Assembly: GCF_040676675.1 (NCBI RefSeq)
Contig: NZ_JBFAPK010000007.1
Coordinates: forward strand, 1 to 64,000
Source: JBFAPK01 sp040676675
GTDB taxonomy: Bacteria > Actinomycetota > Actinomycetes > Mycobacteriales > Micromonosporaceae
Direction: 5' to 3'
Length of the DNA stretch: 64,000 nt
The notes under the pieces are model-generated. The model had not been told where the DNA came from. It saw nothing but the letters and a program-made list of their open reading frames with translations, and made no database searches. Positions 53,642 through 62,080 of this stretch are shown here, piece after piece. The first letter of the stretch is position 1, and each line of letters begins with the position of its first letter. A program made the position numbers and the translations under genes.

Positions 53642-54862
53642 CTACCGCACGATCGTCTCCGCGATTTGCAGCCCGTTTTCCGTCGGCCCGCCGAAACGCG
53701 TGCGGTGCGGCGGCACCGCCCACGGCACGTCCAGCTCCGACAGCAGCGCCAGCCGCTCGGCGGCCTGCCGCAGCGCGGCGTTGACCCCCCGGATCGACAG
53801 CACCCGCTCGGGCGGGTCGCCGGCCGGGACCACCCGGTCACCGGCGACCAACGCCGGCTCGGGCGCGGCGCCGATCGCGTCCAGCACGGCGGTGAAGCCC
53901 GCCGTCCGGGCCAGCGGCGCGATCAGCGGTACGCCCGCCGGGTCGGCCCGGTGGTCGAGCAGGTTCGCCAGCAGGCTCACCCGGCCCGGTACCTCGCGCA
54001 GCTCCGGATCGCCGGGCAGCCGCAGCCGGTCGGTCGGGTACTCCAGCACCGCTCGGCCCAGCGTGCCGTGCACGACGACCTCGCCCGCGACGAACTCCTC
54101 ACCGGCGAGCGTCACCGCCGCCACCACGGGCAGCCCCGAGCCGAGCGTCACCCGCAGCGTCGCCGTGTCGTCCACCTCGATCGGCCGGGTCCGGTACCGC
54201 TCCAGCTCGACCAGCTCGGGCCGGACCGGGTCCCGTCCCTCGGCCACCGCGGCCAGGGCGAGGCACTGCATCACCGCGTGCGCCAGCGGATTCGCCAGCG
54301 CGCCGTCGAGCACCGGGCGGCCGTCGAGGGTACGCCGGCCGGCCCAGGGCGAGCGCGCGTAGTAGGAGTCGCTCCGCTGCCAGCAGGCCAGCGTCGAGAT
54401 GCCGGTGACCGTCCCGAGCCGGCCCTCGGTCATCGCCGCGGCCAGCTCGGCCAACGCGGCCGAGGCGAGCGCCTGGAACCCGACCTGGCAGGCCCGGCCG
54501 CTGGCGGTCAGCGCGTCGGCCAGCGTCCGGTGCTCGGCGAGCGAGAGCACCGGCGGCTTCTCCAGCAGCAGGTCCGCGCCGGACGCCAGCGCGTCGAGCG
54601 CGATCGGCAGGTGCGTGTGCGGCGGGGTGCAGATCACCACCACGTCCGGGCGGGCGGACCGGAGCATCTCCCGGTGGTCGGCGTAGACCTCCGCCGTGAC
54701 GGGCGCGTCCGGCTCCGGGCGTACGGGCGCCACGTCGACCAGGGCGACCAGTTCGAGCCGGCCGGCCGCGCGCAGCGACTCGATCAGCCGGCGGTGCCAG
54801 CGGCCGTGGCCGTTGGCACCCACCAGCGCGACCCGCGCCGGCGCGGCGACCGGCGCGCTCAC
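53642..54862 (-). CDS. Gfo/Idh/MocA family oxidoreductase
   Basis: 406 residues from the GTG at 54862, chosen because the Rossmann start RVALVGANGHGRWH then begins at about residue 10. An in-frame GTG at 54928 would add 22 low-complexity residues. The catalytic EKPP motif (LLLEKPPVLSLAE) is present. The family oxidises or reduces sugars and sugar acids with NAD(P). As last gene of the uronate operon it probably handles a uronate-related sugar. It starts 56 nt after the reductase stop. Confidence 0.85.
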   Translation of the reverse strand: MSAPVAAPARVALVGANGHGRWHRRLIESLRAAGRLELVALVDVAPVRPEPDAPVTAEVYADHREMLRSARPDVVVICTPPHTHLPIALDALASGADLLLEKPPVLSLAEHRTLADALTASGRACQVGFQALASAALAELAAAMTEGRLGTVTGISTLACWQRSDSYYARSPWAGRRTLDGRPVLDGALANPLAHAVMQCLALAAVAEGRDPVRPELVELERYRTRPIEVDDTATLRVTLGSGLPVVAAVTLAGEEFVAGEVVVHGTLGRAVLEYPTDRLRLPGDPELREVPGRVSLLANLLDHRADPAGVPLIAPLARTAGFTAVLDAIGAAPEPALVAGDRVVPAGDPPERVLSIRGVNAALRQAAERLALLSELDVPWAVPPHRTRFGGPTENGLQIAETIVR

Positions 54863-54941
54863 GCCGCACCCGCCGGCGTCGCCGTGATCCGGCCGCCCGC
54901 ACCCGCCAACCGGCCGCTCACGCCGCACCTGCCAGCGTCGC
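54857..54941. repeat. Two 26-bp near-identical direct repeats at the end of the uxuB-like gene
   Basis: Bases 54857-54882 and 54916-54941 match at 24 of 26 positions. The right copy is the authentic 3' end of the reductase gene. The left copy repeats it out of frame and supplies the GTG start of the next gene. Confidence 0.75.
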
Positions 54942-56423
54942 GGCCACGCCGTGCCGCTCCAGCGCGGTGAGCCACTCCACCACCAGCGCCCGCACCTCGT
55001 CGTCCTCGGCCAGCGCCGGCGGGAAGACCTCGGCGAGGCCCAGCAGGGCGTCCACCACGCCGGCCGGGCTCGGCGTACCGGCCGCCAGGGCGGCCCGGAT
55101 CCGCGGCGCGAGCGGGTCGTCCAGCGGCAGCTCGGTGCCGTCGTCGGCGCGCCCCTGCACGAACCGCATCCAGGCCGCGACGACCAGCGCCGCCCAGCGC
55201 GGCCGCTCCCCCGCCGCCCGCAGGTCGGCGATGGTGTGCAGGACCCGCTGCGGCAGCTTCTGCGAGCCGTCCATGGCGACCTGGATGGTCCGGTGCCGGA
55301 TCACCGGGTTCTCGAACCGGGAGAGCACCGACTCGCCGTACTCGACGACGGAGACCCCCGCCGGCGGCGCGAAGCTCCGCGCGATGTCCTCGGCGATGAA
55401 CCGGGCCAGTACCGGCCGCAGGTGCGGGATCCGCAGCGCCTCGGCGATCGTCTCGTGCCCGGCCAGCGCGCCCAGGTAGGCGATGGCCGAGTGCACCCCG
55501 TTGAGGGCGCGCAGCTTGAGCCGCTCCCACGGGCCCGCGTCGTCGGTGAGCACCGCACCCGCCCGCTCCCAGGCCGGCCGCCCGCCCGGGAAGCGGTCCT
55601 CGATCACCCACTGCCGGTACGGCTCGGCCGCCACCGCGGCCAGGTCCACCACCCCGAGCGCCCGCTCGGCGGCGGCGAGCGTCTCGTCCGTGCTCGCCGG
55701 CACGATCCGGTCGACCATCGTGCCCGGGTAGGTGACGTTGGCGTGCAACCAGTCGGCGATCCGCTCGGAGCGCCCGCCGGTGGCGTCCCCGACCAGCCGG
55801 AGCGCCTGGCCGACCAGGCTGTGCAGCCGCTTCCCGTTCGACGGCAGGTTGTCGCAGCTGACCAGCGCGATCGGCCCGGCGTCGGCGTACGCGCGGGCCA
55901 GCAGGCCCCGGACCAGCAGCCCCGGTACGGTCACCGGCGGCCGGTCGGTGGTCAGGTCGGCGGCGACCTCGTCGTCCGGTCGCAGCCGCCCCGACGCCGG
56001 GTCGAGCTGGTACGCCTTCTCGGTGACGGTGAGCGTCACCACCCGGATCGCGGGATCGGCCAGCAGCGCCACGATCGCGGCCGGGTCGCTGGCGGCGTGT
56101 CGCACCCCGGCGAGCGCCCCGACGACCCGGGTCTCGTTGCCGGCCCCCGACATGCTCGTGACGCTGAACAGGTTGTCCTGCGCGGCGAGCCGGTCCACCA
56201 CGTCGGTGCTGCGCGGCGCGACGCCGATGATGCCCCAGTCGCCGCCCGCCTCGGCCAGCGCCGCCTCGGTGTAGACGGCCTGGTGGGCGCGGTGGAACGC
56301 GCCGAGGCCGAGGTGGACGACGCCGGCGGCGACGGTACCGGGGCGCACCAGCGGACGGGCCTCGACCGGTAGCCGCCGCAGCGCGCCGAGACCGAGCCGC
56401 GACGCGCCCACGCTCACCGCCAT
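54918..56423 (-). CDS. Mannitol dehydrogenase family protein, UxuB-like fructuronate/tagaturonate reductase
   Basis: 501 residues; ATG overlapping the dehydratase gene by 10 nt. N-terminal Rossmann part with HLGLGAFHRAHQAVYTE and SCDNLPSNGKRL. The C-terminal helical part carries the catalytic K-x4-N-x2-H motif (KLRALNGVHSAIAYLG). In the uronate pathway it reduces D-fructuronate or D-tagaturonate (products of UxaC) to mannonate or altronate using NADH. Other family members act on mannitol or arabinitol; the operon favours the uronate role. Confidence 0.88.
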   Translation of the reverse strand: MAVSVGASRLGLGALRRLPVEARPLVRPGTVAAGVVHLGLGAFHRAHQAVYTEAALAEAGGDWGIIGVAPRSTDVVDRLAAQDNLFSVTSMSGAGNETRVVGALAGVRHAASDPAAIVALLADPAIRVVTLTVTEKAYQLDPASGRLRPDDEVAADLTTDRPPVTVPGLLVRGLLARAYADAGPIALVSCDNLPSNGKRLHSLVGQALRLVGDATGGRSERIADWLHANVTYPGTMVDRIVPASTDETLAAAERALGVVDLAAVAAEPYRQWVIEDRFPGGRPAWERAGAVLTDDAGPWERLKLRALNGVHSAIAYLGALAGHETIAEALRIPHLRPVLARFIAEDIARSFAPPAGVSVVEYGESVLSRFENPVIRHRTIQVAMDGSQKLPQRVLHTIADLRAAGERPRWAALVVAAWMRFVQGRADDGTELPLDDPLAPRIRAALAAGTPSPAGVVDALLGLAEVFPPALAEDDEVRALVVEWLTALERHGVAATLAGAA

Positions 56424-57715
56424 GCCGGTCCGTCCGGGAAGGAGAACTCGGCGATCGAGGCGGGCTTCATGGTGGCGCTGTAGCCGGGTGCCTCGGGAAG
56501 CAGGTAGCGGCCCCCGCGGGTGCGTACCGGGTCGACGAAGTGCTCGTGCAGGTGGTCGACGTACTCGACCATGCGCCCGTCCAGCGAGGTACCGACGCGC
56601 AGGTAGTCGAAGATCGCCAGGTGTTGGACGTACTCGCAGAGGCCGACGCCACCGGCGTGCGGGCAGATCGGCACCCCGAACTTCGCGGCCATCAGGATCA
56701 CCGAGAGGACCTCGTTGACCCCGCCGATCCGGCAGGCGTCGATCTGGCAGACCCGGATCGCCTCGGCCTGGAGCAGCTGCTTGAAGATGACCCGGTTCGC
56801 GGCGACCTCGCCGGTCGCCACCCGGCAGCGCCCGCCCGTCAGGTCGGTGACGGCCTGCGCGATCCGGGCGTGCCCGAGCACGTCGTCCGCGTGGGTGGGC
56901 TCCTCGATCCAGTACGGGTCCGCCTCGGCCAGCCGGGCCATGTTGGTGATCGCCTCGTCGACGTCCCAGACCTGGTTCGCGTCCATCATCAGCAGCGCGT
57001 CCGGGCCGATCTCGGAGCGGATGATCCGCGCCCGCCGCACGTCGTCCTCGATCGGGCCGCCGACCTTCATCTTCATGGCCCGCCACCCCTGCTGGTACGC
57101 CTCGCGGGTCAGCGCGCGGACCTTGTCGTCCGGGTAGCCGAGCCACCCGACCGAGGTGGTGTACGAGGGAAAACCGTCGCGCTCCAGCTCCGCGAGCCGG
57201 TCCGGCAGGCCGACGAGCCCCTTCTCCAGGATCGCCGCCGCCTCAGCCGGGGTGATCGCGTCGCTGATGTGGTGGAAGTCGACGGCGGCCACCAGCTCCT
57301 CGGTCGGCAGCTCCGCGAGCAGCCGCCACATCGGCTTGCCGGCGAGCTTGGCGCGCAGGTCCCAGACCGCGTTGACCAGCGCCCCGGTGGCCATGTGGAT
57401 GACGCCCTTCTCCGGGCCGAGCCAGCGCAGCTGCACGTCCGCGGTCAACGACCGCCAGAACCGCACCGGCGCCGCGAAGATCTCCTCGACGGTGCGGCCC
57501 ACCACGTGGTGCGCCAGGGCCCGCACGGCGGCGCAGGTGAGCTCGTTGCCGCGCCCGTTGGTGAAGGTGAAACCGGCACCGACCGCGTCACCGTCGGTGC
57601 GAAGCTCGACGTAGGTGGCCGAGTAGTCGCCCCGGTTGATGGCGTCGGAGCCGTCCCCGGCGGCGGCGGTGGGGAAGCGTACGTCGTGTACGTCGACCCC
57701 GGTAATGGTCACCAT
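56414..57715 (-). CDS. Enolase-superfamily sugar-acid dehydratase, L-fuconate dehydratase-like
   Basis: 433 residues; ATG overlapping the uxaC stop (ATGA). The N-terminal capping domain begins VTITGVDVHDVRFPT with DGSDAINRGDYSATYVEL, typical of fuconate dehydratases. The barrel contains the Lys of MKMKVGG, Asp in LLMMDANQVWD, Glu in YWIEEPTHADD, Glu in RVATGEVAANR, and His in PICPHAGGVGLCEY. These are the metal- and base-bearing positions of mandelate-racemase-type enzymes. In this operon it probably dehydrates altronate, mannonate or a related aldonate to 2-keto-3-deoxygluconate. Confidence 0.88.
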   Translation of the reverse strand: MVTITGVDVHDVRFPTAAAGDGSDAINRGDYSATYVELRTDGDAVGAGFTFTNGRGNELTCAAVRALAHHVVGRTVEEIFAAPVRFWRSLTADVQLRWLGPEKGVIHMATGALVNAVWDLRAKLAGKPMWRLLAELPTEELVAAVDFHHISDAITPAEAAAILEKGLVGLPDRLAELERDGFPSYTTSVGWLGYPDDKVRALTREAYQQGWRAMKMKVGGPIEDDVRRARIIRSEIGPDALLMMDANQVWDVDEAITNMARLAEADPYWIEEPTHADDVLGHARIAQAVTDLTGGRCRVATGEVAANRVIFKQLLQAEAIRVCQIDACRIGGVNEVLSVILMAAKFGVPICPHAGGVGLCEYVQHLAIFDYLRVGTSLDGRMVEYVDHLHEHFVDPVRTRGGRYLLPEAPGYSATMKPASIAEFSFPDGPAWR

Positions 57716-59184
57716 CAGGACGGGTCCTCTCCCAACTTGAAGATGCGTTTGGGCAGGCGGTACGCGAGATCGACGATGGTCTCGGCCGCCTCGTCCAGCG
57801 GAAGCCGGTCCTCGGCCACCAACCGGGCCAGGAACCCGGCGTCGATGCGGCGGGCGACGTCGTGGCGTACCGGGATCGAGCAGAACGCCCGGGTGTCGTC
57901 GACGAAGCCGGCGGTGTTGTAGAACCCGGCGGTCTCGGTGACGGCCTCCCGGAACCGGCGCAGCACCTCGGGCGAGTCCAGGAACCACCAGGGCGCGCCG
58001 AGGTAGAGCGCGGCGTAGCCACCGGCCAGCGGCGCCAGCTCGCGGGTGAAGGTGTACTCGTCCAGGGTGTAGACGACCACCCGCAGCCGCGGGTCGTTGC
58101 CGTACGCGTCGAGCAGCGGGGCCAGCGCGTGCACGTACTCGGTGGCCTGCGGGACGTCCCCGCCGACGTCCCGGCCGTGCCGGGCGTAGAGCCACCGGTT
58201 GTGGTTGCGCACCGCGCCCGGGTGCAGCTGCATCACCAGGCCGTCCTCGATCGACATCCGGGCGAACTCGACCAGCATGTGCGCCCGGAACGCCTCGGCG
58301 TCCGCCGGGGTGGCGTCGCCGCGCAGGCCGCGGTCGTAGAGGGTGGCCGCCTCCGCCTCGCTCAGCCGCAGCGTCAACGCGGTCGGGTGGCCGTGGTCGG
58401 AGGAGGTCGCGCCGGCCGCGATGAACGCCTGCCGGCGCTGGCGCAGGGCGGCCAGGTAGCCGGCGTACGTGCCGATGTCCTCGCCGGCGACCACGCCGAG
58501 CCGCTCGACGTTCTCGGCCCAGCCGTCGAACTCCATGTCCACCACGTTGTCCGGCCGGAACGTGGTGATCACCCGACCGCCCGGGCCACCCCACCCGTCG
58601 GCCGCGAGCTTGGCGTGCCGGCCGAGGTCGTCCAGGGGCGACTCGGTCGTCGCGAGGACCTCGATGTTGAACCGCTCGAACAGCGCCCGGGGGCGGAACG
58701 CGGGTTCGGCGAGCCTCGCCGCGATCTCGTCGTACACCTCGTCGGCGGTGGCCGGGGAGAACGCCTTCGTCACCCCGAAGACCTCGGCGAAGGTCTGCTC
58801 CAGCCAGAGCCGCGACGGGGTGCCCCGGAACAGGTGCCAGTGCGCGGCGAAGCGCCGCCAGATGGTCCGCCCGTCGCGCTCCACCGGCGTACCGTCACCG
58901 CTCGGCACGCCGAGGTCGGCCGGCGGCACGCCCTGGCTGAGCAGCATCCGGGTCACGTAGTGGTCGGGCACGATGAGCAGCCGGGCCGGGTCCGGGAAGG
59001 GCACGTCGTCGGCGAGGATGGCCGGGTCGACGTGACCGTGGGGGGAGATCAGCGGCTGGTCCCGGACCAGCGCGTACAGCTCCCGGGCGATGGCCCGCTG
59101 ACCGGGCTCGGCGGGGAAGAGCAGGTCGGGGCGGGCACCGGCCTGGTGCCGGGCGGCGCGGCTCGGGTCGGATGATCCAGACAC
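57715..59184 (-). CDS. uxaC: Glucuronate/galacturonate isomerase
   Basis: 489 residues from a GTG with GAGGAG 9 nt upstream. Features of the uronate isomerase family: LISPHGHVDP (metal His pair), WRRFAAHWHLFRGTPSRLWLEQ, VLATTESPLDDL, VMQLHPGAVRNHN, and GFVDDTRAFCSIPVRHD near the C-terminus. It converts D-galacturonate to tagaturonate or D-glucuronate to fructuronate in the cytoplasm. It is the second gene of the leftward uronate operon and coupled to the dehydratase gene. Confidence 0.93.
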   Translation of the reverse strand: MSGSSDPSRAARHQAGARPDLLFPAEPGQRAIARELYALVRDQPLISPHGHVDPAILADDVPFPDPARLLIVPDHYVTRMLLSQGVPPADLGVPSGDGTPVERDGRTIWRRFAAHWHLFRGTPSRLWLEQTFAEVFGVTKAFSPATADEVYDEIAARLAEPAFRPRALFERFNIEVLATTESPLDDLGRHAKLAADGWGGPGGRVITTFRPDNVVDMEFDGWAENVERLGVVAGEDIGTYAGYLAALRQRRQAFIAAGATSSDHGHPTALTLRLSEAEAATLYDRGLRGDATPADAEAFRAHMLVEFARMSIEDGLVMQLHPGAVRNHNRWLYARHGRDVGGDVPQATEYVHALAPLLDAYGNDPRLRVVVYTLDEYTFTRELAPLAGGYAALYLGAPWWFLDSPEVLRRFREAVTETAGFYNTAGFVDDTRAFCSIPVRHDVARRIDAGFLARLVAEDRLPLDEAAETIVDLAYRLPKRIFKLGEDPS

Positions 59185-59239
59185 GGAAGCTGGCTCCTCG
59201 GTTTTCGGGCTGTTCCTCGGGTTCGGGCGGGTCCTCGGG

Positions 59240-60571
59240 TCAGTCGATGGTGAGCAGGTCGGCGACGCGTACCGGCGCCCCCGTCTCGAAGGACCGGTTG
59301 GCGGCCAGGCCGGTGAGCAGGGCCAGCGCGCCGTCCCGGGCGGTGGCGGCCCGTCCCATCGGGTCGGTCTGGCCGCCGAAGAGCACCCCGGTCATCCGGG
59401 CGTCCGCCCCGCCGTGGCCCTCGCGGGTGTGCCCGGGGACCGGCACCTCCCGGGGACGCTCCCAGAACGGGTGGACCGTGATCCGGGCCCAGCCGTCCTC
59501 GGCGGCGGCCTCCACCCCGTGCAGGGCGGCGCCCTTCACCTCGCCCGCGGTACGCCGGCTCACGTAGTCGTTCTCCACGACCTCCAGTTCGAGCCGGCCG
59601 TGGCTGCCGTTGAACATCACCCGGTAGCCCTCCCAGGGCGAGTACGCGGTGAGGTGGTACGTCATCGTGGCACCGCTGGAGTAGCGGGCCAGCACCGACA
59701 TGTCGTCCTCGATCGTCACGCCCGGCGCGAAGACGTTCTGGTCCCGGTGGTACCCGTCCTCGGCCTCGGCGGCGAGGTAGAGCGCGCGCAGCTGCGGGTT
59801 GGCGTCCAGGTGCAGCGCGAACGGGTCGTCCGCCGCCTCCGGGGCGCCGTGCACCCGGTCGTAGTCGCGGGCGTACCCGTGCCGGCGGCCCGCCTCGTCG
59901 CCGTAGAAGAAGAGCTTGCCGGCGGCGTAGACCTGCTCCGGTCGCGCGTCGAGCCACCAGTTGACGAGGTCGAAGTGGTGGCTCGCCTTGTGCACCATCA
60001 GACCGCCGGAGTTGGCCTTGTCCCGGTGCCAGCGGCGGAAGTAGTCCGCGCCGTGCCGCACGTCGAGCAGCCACTCGAAGTGCACGGAGCCGATCTCGCC
60101 GATCTCGCCGGCGGCGAGCACCTCGCGGACCTTCTCGTGCAGCGGGTTGTAGCGGTAGTTGAAGGCGACCGAGAGGTTGCGGCCGGTCTCGGCGACAGTG
60201 TCGAGGATGCGCTGGCAGCGCGGCACGTCGATGGTCATCGGCTTCTCGGTGATCACGTCACGACCGGCGCGCAGCGCGGCGACGATGTACTCGTCGTGGG
60301 TGCGGTCGACGGTGGTCACCAGCACCACGTCGACCCGCTCCTTGTCGAGCATGGTGGTGAAGTCGGCCGCGGCGTAGGTCGGTACCGGCGCGGCGCCCAG
60401 GTCGGCGAGCCAGGCGTTGTGGGTACGCATCCGGGTCTGGTTGACGTCGGCGAAGGCGACGAGCTCGGCGGTCGCCGAGTGGTCGAGCACCAGGGCCCGG
60501 ACGAACATCTCGGCTCGCGCGCCGGTACCGATCACCGCGTACCGGGTTCGCTCTCCGGAGCTTCCAGCCAT
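59240..60571 (-). CDS. Gfo/Idh/MocA family oxidoreductase, first gene of the uronate operon
   Basis: 443 residues; ATG with GGAGGA at 5 nt. Rossmann start YAVIGTGARAEMFVRAL, catalytic ITEKPMTIDVPRC, then a substrate domain with LDVRHGADYFRRWHRD, LMVHKASHHFDLVNWWLDA and VFAPGVTIEDDMSVLARY. Probably an NAD(P)-dependent dehydrogenase or glycoside-opening enzyme acting on an unsaturated or methylated uronide released by the lyases. That substrate is inferred from position only. A TGCAAA-type palindrome lies 20 bp upstream of its start. Confidence 0.87.
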   Translation of the reverse strand: MAGSSGERTRYAVIGTGARAEMFVRALVLDHSATAELVAFADVNQTRMRTHNAWLADLGAAPVPTYAAADFTTMLDKERVDVVLVTTVDRTHDEYIVAALRAGRDVITEKPMTIDVPRCQRILDTVAETGRNLSVAFNYRYNPLHEKVREVLAAGEIGEIGSVHFEWLLDVRHGADYFRRWHRDKANSGGLMVHKASHHFDLVNWWLDARPEQVYAAGKLFFYGDEAGRRHGYARDYDRVHGAPEAADDPFALHLDANPQLRALYLAAEAEDGYHRDQNVFAPGVTIEDDMSVLARYSSGATMTYHLTAYSPWEGYRVMFNGSHGRLELEVVENDYVSRRTAGEVKGAALHGVEAAAEDGWARITVHPFWERPREVPVPGHTREGHGGADARMTGVLFGGQTDPMGRAATARDGALALLTGLAANRSFETGAPVRVADLLTID

Positions 60572-60590
60572 CCCGCTTCCTCCGAGTCAC

Positions 60591-60604
60591 TGCAAAGGTT
60601 TGCA
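60591..60604. promoter_or_regulatory. LacI-type operator candidate 1, TGCAAAGGTTTGCA
   Basis: Perfect inverted repeat with 6-bp arms and a 2-bp centre, 20 bp upstream of the first gene of the uronate operon. A bound repressor would block leftward transcription. The second site at 60743 matches at 11 of 14 positions. Confidence 0.65.
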
Positions 60605-60742
60605 GCCGAAGTAACCATGCGAGGAGCTATCGCGTCAACGACCGGAGCCAATCCTGCGGTATTCATCCGCTAATGCCAGAGTTTGGTGACCATGGAAGCT
60701 GCCGACCGCAATCATCTCGTAACTACCGTCCATTGACACCCG

Positions 60743-60756
60743 AGCAACCGTTTGCA
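60743..60756. promoter_or_regulatory. LacI-type operator candidate 2, AGCAACCGTTTGCA
   Basis: Same half-site (TTTGCA) and spacing as candidate 1, with a weaker left half. It is followed at once by ATTAATTGCTGCA, which adds further TGC/GCA half-sites in the AT-richest part of the divergent promoter region. Confidence 0.55.
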
Positions 60757-60913
60757 TTAATTGCTGCACCGGTCACCCGATCGGGCAGTGAAGATCACTT
60801 AGAGTCAGACCCCGGTCGGCGAAGTGGAGCGCACGCCACGACGCCGGCCGGCGTGGGTTTCCGGCCACACCCGTCGCGGCGGATGGGCGGGCGTCGAAGA
60901 GGAAGGGGCTCGC

Positions 60914-62059
60914 GTGCCAGCCACGATTCGGGACGTCGCGCGGGCGTCGGGGGTACACATCTCCACGGTGTCGCGCACGTTCTCGGCCCCGCACCTGGTC
61001 AACCCGGAGACCCGCAGCCGGGTCATGGCCTGCGCGGAGACCCTCGGCTATCGGCCCAACCGCGCGGCCCGCGCCCTCATCACCGGCCGTACGCACAACA
61101 TCGGGCTGATCGTCGCCGACATCGCCAACCCCTTCTTCCCGCCGCTGATCAAGGCGGCCGAGAGTCAGGCCCGGCACCGCGACTACCACATCTTCGTGGC
61201 CGACACGAACGAGGACGCGGGCGCCGAGGAGGAGCTGGTGCACGCCCTGGCGAAGCAGGTCGACGGGGTGCTGCTCTGCAGCCCGCGGATGAGCAACAGC
61301 CTGATCGAGCAGCTCAGCCGCGAGGTCCCGCTGGTCGTCATCAACCGGCAGGTCACCGGCCTGCCGGCGGTGGTGATGGACGTCGGTCAGGGCGCCCGGC
61401 TCGCGGTGGAGCACCTCACCGCGCTGGGGCACCGCGACCTCGCCCTGCTCGGCGGGCCCCGCGGCTCCTGGACCAGCCGCGAGATCCGCCGCGCCGCGAC
61501 GGCCGCGGCCCGCTCCGCCGAGGCGACGCTGACCGTACTCGGGCCGAACCCGCCCACCGAGGGCGGCGGTACGGCCATGGCCGAACAGGTCCGCCGGGCC
61601 GGCGTCACCGCCGTGCTGGCCTACAACGACCTGATGGCGATCGGCCTCATCGAGGGGCTCGACTCCCTCGGCGTCCGGGTGCCCCAGGACGTGAGCGTCG
61701 TCGGCATCGACGACATCGCGCTGAGCCGGCTCACCCGGCCCAAATTGACGACGGTGGCCACGCCAACCGCAGCCGCCGGCCGGACGGCCGTCGACATGCT
61801 CCTGCAGTACGACCCCGACCACCCCGCCGCGAGCCGCACCGGACGCGGCGGCGGGCGCACCACCGCAGGTGACGACCGTCGCACCACCGCACAGGTAATG
61901 CTCCAGACCGAGCTGGTCATCCGCGACTCGACGGGCCCCGGCCCCGCGGCCGGCAGCGGTCGCACCGGCACCGCGACCACGGAAACCGGCCCGGGTCCGC
62001 ACCACGGTGCGGCTCCGGAGCCCCAGGTAGCGGATCCGCCCGAAGCTGTCGCCTCCTAA
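60914..62059 (+). CDS. LacI family transcriptional regulator of the pectin/uronate locus
   Basis: 381 residues from a GTG with GGAAGGGG upstream. The N-terminal LacI HTH and hinge (ATIRDVARASGVHISTVSRTF, ETLGYRPNRAARAL) are followed by a periplasmic-binding-protein-like effector domain (IGLIVADIANPFFPPLI, GVLLCSPRMSN, LAYNDLMAIGLIEGL, VVGIDDIALSRLTRP). A Gly/Thr-rich insert (about residues 305-335) and a long Pro/Gly C-terminal tail are extra to the family. It is divergent from the uronate operon and 21 nt upstream of the importer gene. It likely represses both until a pectin-derived sugar binds. Confidence 0.9.
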   Translation: MPATIRDVARASGVHISTVSRTFSAPHLVNPETRSRVMACAETLGYRPNRAARALITGRTHNIGLIVADIANPFFPPLIKAAESQARHRDYHIFVADTNEDAGAEEELVHALAKQVDGVLLCSPRMSNSLIEQLSREVPLVVINRQVTGLPAVVMDVGQGARLAVEHLTALGHRDLALLGGPRGSWTSREIRRAATAAARSAEATLTVLGPNPPTEGGGTAMAEQVRRAGVTAVLAYNDLMAIGLIEGLDSLGVRVPQDVSVVGIDDIALSRLTRPKLTTVATPTAAAGRTAVDMLLQYDPDHPAASRTGRGGGRTTAGDDRRTTAQVMLQTELVIRDSTGPGPAAGSGRTGTATTETGPGPHHGAAPEPQVADPPEAVAS

Positions 62060-62080
62060 CGCCCCAAGGAGTGAGCGCAC

